A DNA stretch of 64,000 nt from Bettongia penicillata ogilbyi (Eukaryota; Chordata; Mammalia; Diprotodontia; Potoroidae), in the NCBI GenBank assembly GCA_023548195.1, contig JAJHZJ010000416.1, positions 558,001-622,000 of the forward strand. The letters are read 5' to 3'. Of the stretch, positions 33,619 through 43,736 are shown piece by piece. A model generated the notes under the pieces. That model searched no databases and was not told the origin of the DNA. It saw only the letters and a program-made list of their open reading frames with translations. The first letter of the stretch is position 1. Every line of letters begins with the position of its first letter. A program made the translations under genes and the position numbers.

Positions 33619-34668
33619 ATGCCTAGAAAAGGGAAGAAAAATAAGACTATAGAGAGTTTTTTCCAACAAATGCAAAGGATCCTGACATTCGGATCTGATG
33701 ACAAGGACATATTCTTGCCATCAGGGAAAGACGTGGAGGGTGGGGCCTTGGTACCCCAGACATCCCAGGGGGATGTTGGGTGGGCTCAGGCCTTGGAAGA
33801 GCTCAAAAAGGATTTTGAAAAGCAAGTTAGACAGGTGGAGGAAAAACTGGGAAGAGAAATGACAGAGATGCAAGAAAAGTATGAAAAATGGGTCAATCCC
33901 TTGGTAAAGGAGACCCAAAAAAATGCTGAAGAAAATAACACCTTGAAGAATAGGCTCACTCAATTGGCAAAAGAGGTTCAAAAAGCCAATGAGGAGAAGA
34001 ATGCTTTCAAAAGCAGAATTAGCTAAATGGAAAAAGAGGTTCAAAAGCTCATTGAAGATAATAGTTCTCTCAAAATTAGAATGGAACAGATGGAGGCTAA
34101 TGACTTTACGAGAAACCAAGAAATCACCAAACAAAACCAAAAGAATGAAAAAATGGAAGAGAATGTGAAATATCTCATTGGAAAAACAACTGACCTGGAA
34201 AATAGATCCAGGAGAAACAATTTAAAAATTATGGGACTACCTGAAAGTCATGATCAAAAAAAGAGCCTAGACATCATCTTCCATGAAATTATCGAGGAAA
34301 ACTGCCCTGACATTCTAGAACCAGAGGGCAAAATAAGTATTGAAGGAATCCATCGATCACCGCCTGAAAGAGATCCAAAAAGAGAAACTCCTAGGAACAT
34401 TGTGGCCAAATTCCACAATTCCCAGGTCAAGGAGAGAATATTGCAAGCAGCTAGAAAGAAACAATTCCAGTATTGTGGAAATACAATCAGGATAACACAG
34501 GATCTAGCAGCTTCTACATTAAGGGATGGAAGGGCGTGGAATAGGATAGTCCAGAAGTCAAAGGAACTAGGACTAAAACCAAGAATCACCTACCCAGCTA
34601 AACTGAGTATAATACCTCAGGGGAAAATATGGTCTTTCAATGAAACAGACACTTTCAAGCATTCTTGA
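33619..34668 (+). pseudogene. HAL1 ORF1 protein, one nonsense codon
   Basis: The frame is 349 codons plus stop, broken only by TAA at codon 136 (34024-34026). L1 ORF1 proteins are trimeric RNA-binding chaperones that coat the element RNA. Residues 1-20 are basic (MPRKGKKNKTIESFF). About 60-190 is a heptad-rich coiled coil ('ALEELKKDFEKQVRQVEEKL', 'LTQLAKEVQKANEEKN'). The RRM-like region starts at about 195 ('RSRRNNLKIMGLPESHD'). The C-terminal domain includes 'RNIVAKFHNSQVKERILQAA', 'TIRITQDLAAS' and 'RITYPAKLSI'. Related copies at 32809 and 50355 carry CAA or CAG (Gln) at the stop position, so this is a point mutation in this copy or its recent source. Start chosen at the first ATG after the GC-rich leader; the older copy begins with a similar MPKKG context. 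Confidence 0.8.
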
Positions 34669-37420
34669 TGAAAAGACCAGAGCTGAAAAGAAAATCTGAC
34701 TTTCAAACACAAGAATGAGAAGAAGCATGAAAAAGTAAACAGTAAAGAGAAGTCATAAGGGACTTACCAAAGGTGAACTGTTTGCATTCCTACATGGAAA
34801 GACAATACTTGTAACTCTTAAAACTTTTCAGTATCTGGGTAGTTGGTGGGACCACACACACACATGTACATGCATGCATGCACACACACATACACACATG
34901 CACACACATGCAGAGACAGAGAGCACAGAGTGAGTTGAATAGGATGGGACCATATCTTAAAAGAAATTAAGGTAAATGGTGAGAGAGAAATATAGTGGGA
35001 GGAAAGGGGGTGAAATGGAATGGGGTAATTATATATCATTTAAGAGGCAAATAGGAGACTTTTTAGTGGAGGGAAAAAGAGGAGAGCTGAGAAAAAAAAA
35101 ACAAGAAGTTTACCCTCATCACATTTGACTAAAGGAAGGAATAAAATGCACACTCATTTTGGTATGAAAACCTATCTTGCAATACAGGAAAGTGGGGGAG
35201 AAGGAGATAAGCAAGGTGGGGGGGATGATGGAAGGGAGGGCAAAGGGAGGAGGGAGCAATTTGAAGTCAACACTCGGGGAGGGACAGGATCAAAAGACAG
35301 AAGAGAAACAATGAGGGGCAGGATAGGATGGAGGGTAATTCAGTTAGTCTTATACAACATGACTATTATTGAAGTCATTTGCAAAACTACACAGATATGG
35401 CCTATACTGAATTGCCTGCCTTCCCAAAGGGAATGGGTGGGGAGGGAGGGATGGGGAGAATTTGCAACTCAAAGTTTTAGGAACAACTGTTTAGTATTGT
35501 TGTTGCTACTAGGAAGGAAGACATACAGTTAATGAGGAATAGAAAGTCATCTGGCCCTACAGGACAAAAGAGAAGATGGAGACAAGAGAAGGGAGGGATG
35601 ACAGAAGAGAGGGCAGATTGGAGATAGGGAAAATTAGATTGCTTGGTGTATTGGGGTGGGAGGAGGGGATAAAAGGGGAGAAAATTTGGAACCCAAAATT
35701 TTGTGAAAATGAATGTAAAAAGTTAAATAAATAAATAAAATAAAAAATAAAAAAAAATTAGAATGGAACAGATGGAAACTAATGACTTTATGCGAAACCA
35801 AGAAATTACAAAACAAAACCAAAAGAACAAAAAAAAGAAATAGAACACAATGTGAAATATCTCATTGGAAAAAACAATTGACATGGAAAATAGATCCAGG
35901 AGAGACAATTTAAAAATTATAGGACTACCTGAAAGCCATTATCAAACAGGGCCTAGAATCATCTTTCATGAAATTATCAAGGGAAACTGCCCTGATATTC
36001 TAGAACTCAAGGGTAAAATAAATATTGAAAGACTCTTCTGATCACCTCTTGAAAGAGATCTGAAAAGGAAAACTCTTAGGAATATTGTAGCCAAATTTCA
36101 TAGTTCCCAGGTCAAGGGGAAAATATTGCAAGCAGCCAGAAAAAACAAATTCAAGTATTGTGGAAATACAATCAGGATAACACAAGATCTAGCAACTTCT
36201 ACATTAAGGGATCAAAGGACTTGGAATATGATACAGCAGAAGTCAAAGGAACTAGGATTAAAACCAAGAATCACCTACCCAGCAAAAGTGAGTATACTAC
36301 TTCAGGGCAAAAAAATGGTCATTCAATGAAATAGAAGATCTTCAAGCTTGATGAAAAACCCAGAGCTGAATAGAAAATTCGACTTTCAAACATAAGAATC
36401 AAGGAAGCATGAAAAAGTAAACAGAAGAGAAATCATAAGGGACTTACTAAAGTTGAACTATTTACATTCCCACATGGAAAGATAATATTTTTAACTTGAG
36501 TTTTTTCTATTTCAGTAGTTGGAGGAATTATATACATATAGATAGAGGGCACAGGGTGAGCTGAATAGGAAGGGATGATAGCTAAAATAATAAAATTAAG
36601 GGGTGAGAGAGGAATATATTGGGAGAAAAAAGGGAGAAATGGAATGGGTCAAATTATCTCTCATAAAAGAAGCAAAAAAAAGCTTTTTCAATGGAGGGTA
36701 AAAGGAGGGAGGTGAGAGGGGGAAAGTGAAGCTTACTCTCATCACATTTGGCTTAAGAGGGGAATGACATACACACTCAATTTAGTATAAAAATCTATCT
36801 TCCAGCACAGGAAAGTAGGGGAGAAGGGGATCACTGGTGTGGGGGAGATGATAGAAGGAAAGGTAAATGAGAGGAGTGAGTAATTAGAAGTAAACACTTT
36901 TGGAGAGGGACAAGGTTGAAAGCGAGAATAGAATCAATGGAGGGCAGAATAGGATGGAGGGAAATATAGTTAGTCCTACACAATATGACTATTATGGATG
37001 TCTTTTGCATAACTACATATGTATAGCCTATATTGAATTGCTTGCCTTTTCAGTGGGGATAGGTGGGGAGTGGGGGAGGGAGAGAAGTTGGAACTCAAAG
37101 TTTTAGGAACGAATGTTGAGAATTGTTTTTATATGCAACTGGGAAATAAGAAATACAGGTAATGGGGTATAGAAATCTATGTTGCCCTACAAGAAAAGAG
37201 AAAAGATGGGGGCAGGGAAAGACAGGTGTGTAATAGAAGGGAGGGCAGATTGGGGGAAGGGGTAATCAGAATGCATGGTGTTTTGGGGTGGGGGGAGGGG
37301 AGAGATGAGGAGAAAATTTAGAACTTAAAATCTTATGGAAATGAATGTTGAAAAATAAAAATAAATAAATAAAAATTTAAAAAAAAGAAAAAAATTAAAA
37401 GTAAGCATCTCTACTTTTAC

Positions 37421-38115
37421 TCTGTTGTTATTTTTTTAAATGACAAAAAGTATTTTTATTTTGACATCTGAACAAATGTTGCCTCCTCAGTACATGATCT
37501 TTGGCATCTATTCCAACTTATTCATCAGCTTGCTGTACTGTACCTTTCTCAGTAACACAGATGCCATCCAAAAATTTTCTGATATCCTTGTTTTTGACTG
37601 TAGTGGCCTGTTGGATCACGGCAGTTGAGTTTGAAACAAGTTCAATACCATTTCCTTCAAGAATTAACTCATCTTTTTGGGCTTGAGAAACAGCACAAGC
37701 AACATCCAGTCTTGTGCATACTCTTCAGGTATATTTTTCATCCAGAAATTTCTGATTTCAACAAGTGAGCCATTCTCTTGAATAACAACACTGATGGGGA
37801 GGTAAGCATTCCTCATCTTATAAGGAAAACCCAGGGTAACACCTTTGATCATGTTTTGTACATCATTATAGATTGTGTGCATGTTTGCAAGTTCTTTTCG
37901 ATTTCCCCACCATTTGTCCACCTAGAGCCTTTTTTCTTCTTTCCAAGGAGACTGAATTCAACATTGATATAGTTGAAATTCCTACAGAAGACCCCTCACA
38001 ATAACTGTCTGACCCTTAAGAGAGATGTCCACATTTTCTGGGATGTCTACAGTCTGGTGCTCAGAATGGTCTTCATTCTGGTAGTGAATGGGCCAAAGAG
38101 ATGTCTGTTGTTATT
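37421..38115 (-). pseudogene. RPL9: RPL9 processed pseudogene
   Basis: The minus strand carries an intronless copy of ribosomal protein L9 (uL6), a large-subunit protein. ATG is at 38074-38076 and TAA at 37518-37520, giving 559 bp against 579 expected for 192 codons plus stop, a net loss of 20 bp. Recognisable blocks are [11 protein letters not shown], '[12 protein letters not shown]', '[15 protein letters not shown]', 'DELILEGN', '[16 protein letters not shown]' and the C-terminus '[10 protein letters not shown]'. A 1-bp deletion near codon 7 and further indels break the frame, so no protein is expected. An AATAAA-type signal and A-tract follow the stop. The direct repeat TCTGTTGTTATT at 37421-37432 and 38104-38115 is the target duplication of L1-mediated retroposition. 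Confidence 0.93.
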
Positions 38116-38929
38116 CATCTGGAAGTAGAGCCTCTATTTCTTTTTTAAGCCTGTCCCTTTTCCCCAGTATAACTTAAAAAATTTCCAAAACCCTTTTTGG
38201 CTGTCTCTACCTCTTTCCTCTCTGGTCTTAGCCCATTCCAAACTTCAGCACTCCTGAGTCTATTTTTATAGGAAAGTGCCATGCCCTTATATATTCTCAT
38301 CTCTTACTTTCCCTTGTTTCTATCTTCTGTATATAGCTTTAAAAATCCATTTTCATTGGTGAGTTACCAGTCAGGCAATTTCCATGTTTTATTCTCATTG
38401 GAACTGTTTCCTTTTGTGTCTTTAAAATTTTATTCTTGAGAATTTCCTATTCCTCCCAAACTGACTTTAGCTATCCTTCCTCTGAGCCTTTCAAAATTTG
38501 CTTTTCCCAAATCTGGAGTGCATGTCACATTACACCCAGCTTTCCTCTTCTCTATCATAAACTGGGAGGGAGTGGTCACTTCTTCCAATGTTTCCATCAT
38601 TTCTCTTAACAACAATACTCTTCTACCTTTTGAAGAATGAAATTATCGTTAAGTCACTTAGCTTTGCTTTGGGTAGAGAGAAAGTTCTAACAGATGTCCA
38701 AATAAATTAAATCTCCTAACTCTACTCTAGGCTTGTGACACTTGAAGTCTTCATCTAGTTCCTCTTTATGTCTAGGTGGTCTAGAGTATATTCTAGTAAA
38801 ATATTACTTCTGTTTCTCCCTCTATTAACCTTCTCTCAAATGTTGTCCCCCATAATGACCTGCTTTGATTCCTAAATTTCTTTGTGAGTATATTTTCTTT
38901 ATTCAAAAGGGCATTTTTTAAAACTTCAA

Positions 38930-39200
38930 TACTATGCTGATGATACTATATGACTGTAAATCATGGAACACCAGCCTTAGAAGCATCAAAATTGCAGGAG
39001 ACCTGCCCAAAAGGCAATGGAAAGTTGCATGGTAGGCATAAGTAAGCTGCAATAAATGACCAATGACTTGCATCCAAGAAGTGAAATCCAAGACATTCTA
39101 TGAAATCTACCTAGAAAGATACATGTGAACAGAAAAGGAAATAGGCCTGTTGCAGAAGCCAAGAGAAGAGAGAATATCAAGAAGGAAGACAAGGTGGACA
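38930..39200 (+). pseudogene. Possible RT C-terminal relic of a LINE
   Basis: A plus-strand frame gives 'YDCKSWNTSLRSIKIAGDLP', 'KRQWKVAW', then 'CIQEVKSKTFYEI' with stops between. The C-x-SW-N-T start followed by a basic block recalls the C-terminal region of Dong/R4-like LINE proteins ('GSETW-T'). It may belong to the same class as the relic at 10085-10375. Assignment is tentative. Confidence 0.35.
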
Positions 39201-39554
39201 CTTTTTAAAATTGAAGAAAGGTTAAGGAGGACGATAACTAAGAAAGGGCCATCAGATCATTTAAGAGATCCCTGATAGCTTTAGAGACAGCAATTTTAAT
39301 TGAATGGTGAGTTTGGAAGCCATATTGCAAGGGGCTGAGAAATGAGGCTGCCTCTTGAAAACTATATTCCCCATCTTCAAAAAGAAAGAAAATTCAAAGA
39401 CAGAATTCATAACTGGTTTAATTTAGGAAGGAGATGCTTAATAATAATAAATATTATAACAATAATAAAAACATAGCCACACAACCCATAAGAGACTTAC
39501 CCACCAGATACAATAGTGAGGTAGCCTTGACTGGCCCCTTCTCACTTATCCACC
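39201..39554. other. Unassigned stretch
   Basis: 39212-39350 is non-repeat by eye. 39435-39475 is an AAT-rich low-complexity run. Confidence 0.35.
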
Positions 39555-39962
39555 AAGATATCATCAATCAACCTCTACCTTTATTTCTCATTACTCACCT
39601 TCATGGACTCTACATTCCAGCCAAACTGGATTATTACCTCTTCCCTGAACTTTACACACCATGAACTTTGCCTCCGGTTGTCCGTACAATCATGTTTTTA
39701 AATATACTCCCATCAGCTTCTGACTTTCAGATTCCTTATTTCCCTCAAGGGTAACTAAAGTATGACATGTTCCAGGAAATCTCCCTGGATTCCCTCAGCT
39801 GGTAGGGAGTTGTCCCTCCCCAAATATTCCTGGAGCACGGTATCTGAGTTTTCCCTAGACCTTCCCTTCCCTTTTTCACTCCCTACCTTGTATTATGCTA
39901 ATTGTCAAAGTTCTTTTTCTGCCTTTACATTACTTCACATTCTAATGAGGAAAGTCCATGTG
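39555..39962 (+). mobile_element. L2 LINE 3' fragment
   Basis: The text 'tacattccagccaaactgga', 'ggattccctcagctggtagg', 'ttgtattatgctaattgtca' and 'cacattctaatgagg' follows the L2 3' end in the sense direction. Confidence 0.6.
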
Positions 39963-40098
39963 TAAAAAGCAAACTTTGAAAGAGGGTACCAGGAAGAGGA
40001 AGAAAAGAGGAGAATGGTGTAGAAGTCTGGAAAATCAGAAGCAAAGCCAGGAAAATAAAGGAAGACTATCCTGGGTGCTTCCTTAAAATGGAGGTTCC

Positions 40099-40234
40099 AG
40101 GGTCAGAGGTGGTATAGTGGATAGAACACTGGACATGGAATCAGGAGGGCCTGAGTTCAAATTTGGCCTCAGACACTAACTATGTGACCCTGGGCAAGTC
40201 ACTTAACCCCGATTGCCTCAAAAAAACCCAAAAC
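40099..40234 (+). mobile_element. Young short A-tailed SINE with TSD
   Basis: The SINE is 'gaggtggtatagtggataga', 'tcaggagggcctgagttcaa', 'gtgaccctgggcaagtcact' and 'ccccgattgcctc', then an A-rich tail. Direct repeats AAAATGGAGGTT (40085-40096) and AAAATGGAAGTT (40235-40246) differ at one base. It resembles the WSINE1 class. Confidence 0.85.
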
Positions 40235-40299
40235 AAAATGGAAGTTACTGGAGGAACCCACCAGTGGAAGAAGGGGACCTTTGGGGCAAAGGGATGCTC

Positions 40300-41108
40300 T
40301 GGTACAGATGTCATCACTTCTCTCCTGGACTATTCTAATTGTCTTCTATTGTCTCTTTGCCTCACATCACTCCCCAGGCTGATCAGTCCTCTATTCGCCA
40401 TCTGAAGCATAGATCTTCCCCAGTCACTCCCTGCTCAGGAATCTTCACCGGATTTATACCACTTCTAAGACAAAGGTTTGTAACCTGGGATCTGTGGATA
40501 TACTTTTAAAAATATTTTTTATAAGTATATTTCAATATAATTTGTTTCATTTGTAAAAATTATATATTATGTATATTTTATGAATGTAAAACCATTATTC
40601 TGAGAAGGTCAGAGTCTTCACCAGACTGCCAAAGGTTTCCATGATACAAAAAAAAAGGTTAAGAGCCTCTGTTCCAGAATAAAATATAAGTCTATCAGCT
40701 GGAGATTTAAATCTCTACGTTTTTGGACACTTCATATTGGACACTCCCATTCACACAGCTAAATTGGCCTACTCGCTTTTATCTGTATGTGATATACCAT
40801 CTCTGACCTCTGTGTCTTTGCATAGTCTGTCCCCCATTCCTAGAATGTGCTCCATCCCCACCTCCTCCTCTTAGGATCCTTCTCTTCTTTCAAGTTTCAG
40901 TTCAGGTGCCACCTTCTGCTCAAAATCTTTCCTGATCCTCCCAGTTATGAGGCTTCTCTCCCTCTTTCAATTATCTTGTATTTATTTATCTGTATACATA
41001 TTGTGTCTCCTGGAGAATTTAAGCTGTTTTCCTTTTTGATCTTGGTTTCCCTAGAGTCTACTACAGTGCCTTACACATAGTAGGCTTTTAATAAATGGTT
41101 GTTCAATT
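40300..41108 (+). mobile_element. L2 LINE 3' end, interrupted by a hAT element
   Basis: L2 text ('cctggactattctaattgtc', 'cactccctgctcaggaatct') runs to 40470 and resumes at 40672 ('ttcagttcaggtgccacctt'). It ends 'gccttacacatagtaggctt' and 'ttaataaatggttgttcaat', the standard L2 terminus. Confidence 0.75.
40471..40671. mobile_element. hAT-like non-autonomous element in L2
   Basis: Ends 'caaaggtttgtaacctggg' and 'aaggttaagagcctctg' are inverted repeats. 'cttcaccagactgccaaagg' lies near the right end. No open frame. Flanks TTCTAAGA and TTCCAGAA are only weakly alike. Confidence 0.6.
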
Positions 41109-41149
41109 AAATTATTACATTAGTTACAGCATTCAAATGGCCTCTGGCT

Positions 41150-41330
41150 ATTGCTGCTGCTGCCGCCACCTCCACCGCTGCTTCTGGGACATTAAATCAG
41201 GCAGCCGAAGAAATGCCAAGTCAGCTAGTTGGAGCAGCTGACTCATTATGACTCATTATGTGTGTGTATGTGAAAGAGGAAGTGGAAAAGATGGGGGGGA
41301 GGGAGGAGGTGGTTTTATTTCCCCCACTGC
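41150..41330. promoter_or_regulatory. Possible regulatory patch with paired AP-1 motifs
   Basis: A GC-richer, GCT/GCC-repetitive stretch (41150-41185) is followed by TGACTCATTATGACTCA at 41239-41255, two perfect AP-1 (TGACTCA) sites exactly 10 bp apart. 'gaggaagtggaaaa' (ETS-like) and a CCAAT at about 41344 lie nearby. No transcript evidence. Motif clustering by chance cannot be excluded. Confidence 0.25.
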
Positions 41331-41459
41331 GCAGCTTAACTGGACCAATCCCTGGCATTCTATCCTTGGAGAAAATTCCTTCTCCCTCTTCATCAGTAAA
41401 AATGGGATCTCACTCCCCCCTTCTGGAGGCACAGAAAATCACAAAGAACAGTATCTTCA

Positions 41460-42045
41460 GCAGCAAATATTTATGGAGGGTCTATTTTGGGCAAGGCCCT
41501 GTGCTAGGTGTGAAGTTGACACTTGAAAAGAGGGTTCTGGTACTGAATGATTCATCTGCTCTCACAAAAATAGTTAGCCTGGCAAAATGTCTTTATTTAG
41601 CTACAAAATGACTGGCTGGCTTCCCTGCCACCAGTCAAGGACTGGAGACAGTTACAGGATATAGGGACCCCTCTACCCACTTATCTTCACCACCATGCCT
41701 CAACTGACCTCTCACCCTTGAAATTTCCTCGGAGCCTATGGCCTCTTCACCATCCCTTCCCCCTAGAGATCCCCCTCTCTCATTGGTGAATCCTCCTGCA
41801 GCCTCCATTTTGAAGAAGAGTCCAGGGTAGCTATCCTTTCTCCTTCTGGTTCAGACTCTACAGACTTCTACACCATGCTCCTTCTTAATTCTCCCCCTCT
41901 TTCAATTGTTTTTTCACATGTTGTCTTCTCTCATTAGAAGGTCATGAAGGCAGGGACTGTCTTTCTTTTTGCTTAAACTTATATCTTTAGCCCTTAACAC
42001 AATGCCTGTCACATAGTAAGAATTTAATAAATACTTGCTGCCTTG
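41460..42045 (+). mobile_element. Ancient repeat scrap and L2-like end
   Basis: 41460-41545 has 'gcaaatatttatggagggtc' and 'ggcaaggccctgtgctaggt'. 41920-42045 has 'gaaggcagggactgtctttc' and 'cacatagtaagaatttaata', an L2-type terminus. 41550-41915 is unassigned. Confidence 0.45.
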
Positions 42046-42065
42046 ACATAGTTCATCTGCCAATC

Positions 42066-42217
42066 CAGAGTGGAGAACCTGTGACCTCGAGGCCACATGG
42101 GACCCTCTAGGTCCTCAAGTGCAGCCAAACTTTATAAGTTTGGAGTCAGAGAAATGGCTACACTTGAGGACCTAGAGGGCCACATGTGGCCTTGAGGCCA
42201 CAGGTTCCCCACCCCTG
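42066..42217. mobile_element. hAT-like MITE with terminal inverted repeats
   Basis: It starts 'cagagtggagaacctgtgac' and ends 'cacaggttccccacccctg'. Near-palindromic arms surround a short unique centre (about 42128-42160). Flanks TGCCAATC and TCTTAATC share 5 of 8 bases. Same family as 4311, 23908 and 28456. Confidence 0.8.
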
Positions 42218-42355
42218 TCTTAATCCCATCTTCAAAATATTCCTTCAGTGCAGCAGCATATTGTCAGGGGAAGTCAATCACAAAAATGTTTTCTTGCAGA
42301 TGGCACTAAGCTAACATAATAGATGGCAGGTTCATTACTTCATGAGAGACTGACA

Positions 42356-42620
42356 TGTAGTTAGATGTACGCAATAGATAGAGTACCCAAGCCTGGGATT
42401 AGGAAGACCTGAGTTCACATCCAGCCTCAGACACTTACTAGTTGTGTGATCCTGGGGCAAGTCATTTAACTTTGTTTGCCTCAGATTTCTGATTTGTAAA
42501 ATGGGGTAAAAAGAGCATCTACCTTTGGGAGTTGTAAGGATCAAATGAAATAAGACTTGTAAAATGCTTCGCAAAATACCTGGCACGTAATAAACACTAT
42601 GTAAGTGTCAGCTAGCTATT
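42356..42620 (+). mobile_element. SINE with MIR/THER-type tail
   Basis: The text 'aggaagacctgagttcacat', 'ccagcctcagacacttacta', 'gcctcagatttctgatttgt' and 'acctggcacgtaataaacac' is a near full copy. Confidence 0.8.
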
Positions 42621-42629
42621 AACTATTTT

Positions 42630-42700
42630 GGTCCAAGTCCAATAAGATGAATCGTAATAGAATAAATGTAAAGCTTTAAATCTGGGTTTAAAAACTTGAC
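42630..42700 (+). mobile_element. L3/CR1 scrap (sense)
   Basis: The text 'gaataaatgtaaagctttaa' and 'atctgggtttaaaaacttga' parallels the L3 piece at 30590-30640. Confidence 0.5.
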
Positions 42701-43736
42701 TTTGAGGGTCAAGATGGCAGAGCAGAGGCAGCAACCCAAATGAACTCTCCCAACATTTACCTCTAAACAACTTTAAAATAACACCTCAAATTGAATTCTG
42801 GAGCATCAGGGCCAACATTTTAAAAGGTCAGGGTGAGACATTTTTCCACCTCAAGCCAATTAAAAACCTCAGCAGGAAAGATGTGTAACATGGGGAGGGG
42901 CTGGCCTGGAGCACACAATAGCAGCACCAGTGGTGGGCCTTGGAGGCAACTATGACAGAGGTAGCAGAAGCTTTGGGAGCTCTCAGCTCCAAGGGGATAA
43001 AGCTATTAGACAGCTGCTTAGAAAGAGATTACAGGGGACCCTTTGCTGGCACTGGGAGCAGGACCTGGCCCACAAACAGTTCTGGGTGCCAGTTCCTGGG
43101 CAGAGAGAAGCTTGTGGTCTGTCCCAAGGAAGCAGGGTATCCTAGTCACAGGTCCAAGGCATAGAAGAGCACTATCACATATCATGCAGGGGAGCAGGGG
43201 CCCTCACTGGGTAAAGATTAGAGTACAGACCAGGAAAATATTGACCATACCTCTCCTAGAATAGTACCATTTTGAAAGCACTGAAAAATTGCAGACTCCC
43301 AGAAATAGCTCTGAAAACAGTAGTGAAAAGGTCTGAATGGATCCAAACTTTAACATAAATTTCAAAGTCAAGAAACAGGATGGAAAAATAAGTAAATAGC
43401 AAAAAAAGAAACTAAGAAAGGAAGGAAGGAAAGAAGGAAAGAACTTGACCACAAAAAGCTACTATGGTGGTAGGGAAGACCAAGACACAAATTAGAAGAC
43501 AATAATGTGAAAAGAGCAAAGTCTAAAGGAAAAGTATAAACTGAACACAAGCATAAAAAGAATTCTGGAAAGAGTTTTTAAAAAAAGAGATGAGTTGCAG
43601 AGTAAAAGTTTCGAAAGAGAAAAGAGAAAAACACAAGAAAATATGAAAAAAAGAATGAATTGTTTAGTAAAAGAGGCACAAAAATATAGAAAAAAAAACA
43701 CCTTAAAAAACAATTGATCAAATGGCAAAAGAAGTT

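Larger units (their letters stand above)
32869..35752 (+). mobile_element. Younger HAL1 (half-LINE-1), complete
   Basis: This 2.88-kb element runs from 'ggggcggagtcaagatggcg' to an A-rich tail 'aataaataaataaaataaa'. It has a GC-rich 5' UTR with a 72-bp tandem duplication, one ORF1 (33619-34668) and a 3' UTR with a (CA)n and G-rich purine runs (35190-35290). It has no ORF2. The TSD AAAAATTAGAATGGA lies at 32854-32868 and 35753-35767, exactly inside ORF1 of the older HAL1. CpG content and coding integrity are higher than in neighbouring copies, so this is the youngest large element here. HAL1s rely on L1-supplied ORF2 protein. Confidence 0.9.
31679..37383 (+). mobile_element. Older HAL1 (half-LINE-1), interrupted
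   Basis: The 5' part is 31679-32868 and the 3' part 35753-37383, about 2.8 kb once the younger insert is removed. It starts 'ggggtggagccaagatagca', carries an ORF1 relic from the ATG at 32400 ('KPLTKxN'-type coiled coil, then 'DLATSTLRDQRTWN' near 36200), and passes into a purine-rich 3' UTR and A-tail without any ORF2. A perfect 15-bp TSD, AAAGAAAAAAATTAA, lies at 31664-31678 and 37384-37398. It landed in the RT region of the L3. Several frameshifts make ORF1 non-functional. Confidence 0.85.
27495..38920 (-). mobile_element. Dismembered L3/CR1-type LINE
   Basis: A single ancient LINE can be followed on the minus strand through six visible pieces. Its 3' end is at 27495-27665 ('agaatcgtagaatttgagga'). 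3' UTR lies at 28140-28447 ('ttaggaagcttttcctggca') and 28562-29165 ('tccacaaatttgatgagtat', 'aagaatggtataagattc'). RT text at 29435-29660 encodes DFSKAF, and more follows at 31365-31663 ('ttttttgaaaattaagacat'). Upstream coding sequence lies at 38116-38920 ('aaatctggagtgcatgtcac', 'tctaggtggtctagagtata'). These follow the remembered order of mammalian L3. Later insertions separate the pieces: SINEs, a MITE, an ancient repeat, two HAL1s and the RPL9 copy. Stops and indels throughout show it is inert. Confidence 0.7.

Noticed and set aside
33721..34140. Minus-strand frame of 139 codons rich in Leu/Phe
   Set aside because: Shadow of the coiled-coil codons of HAL1 ORF1.
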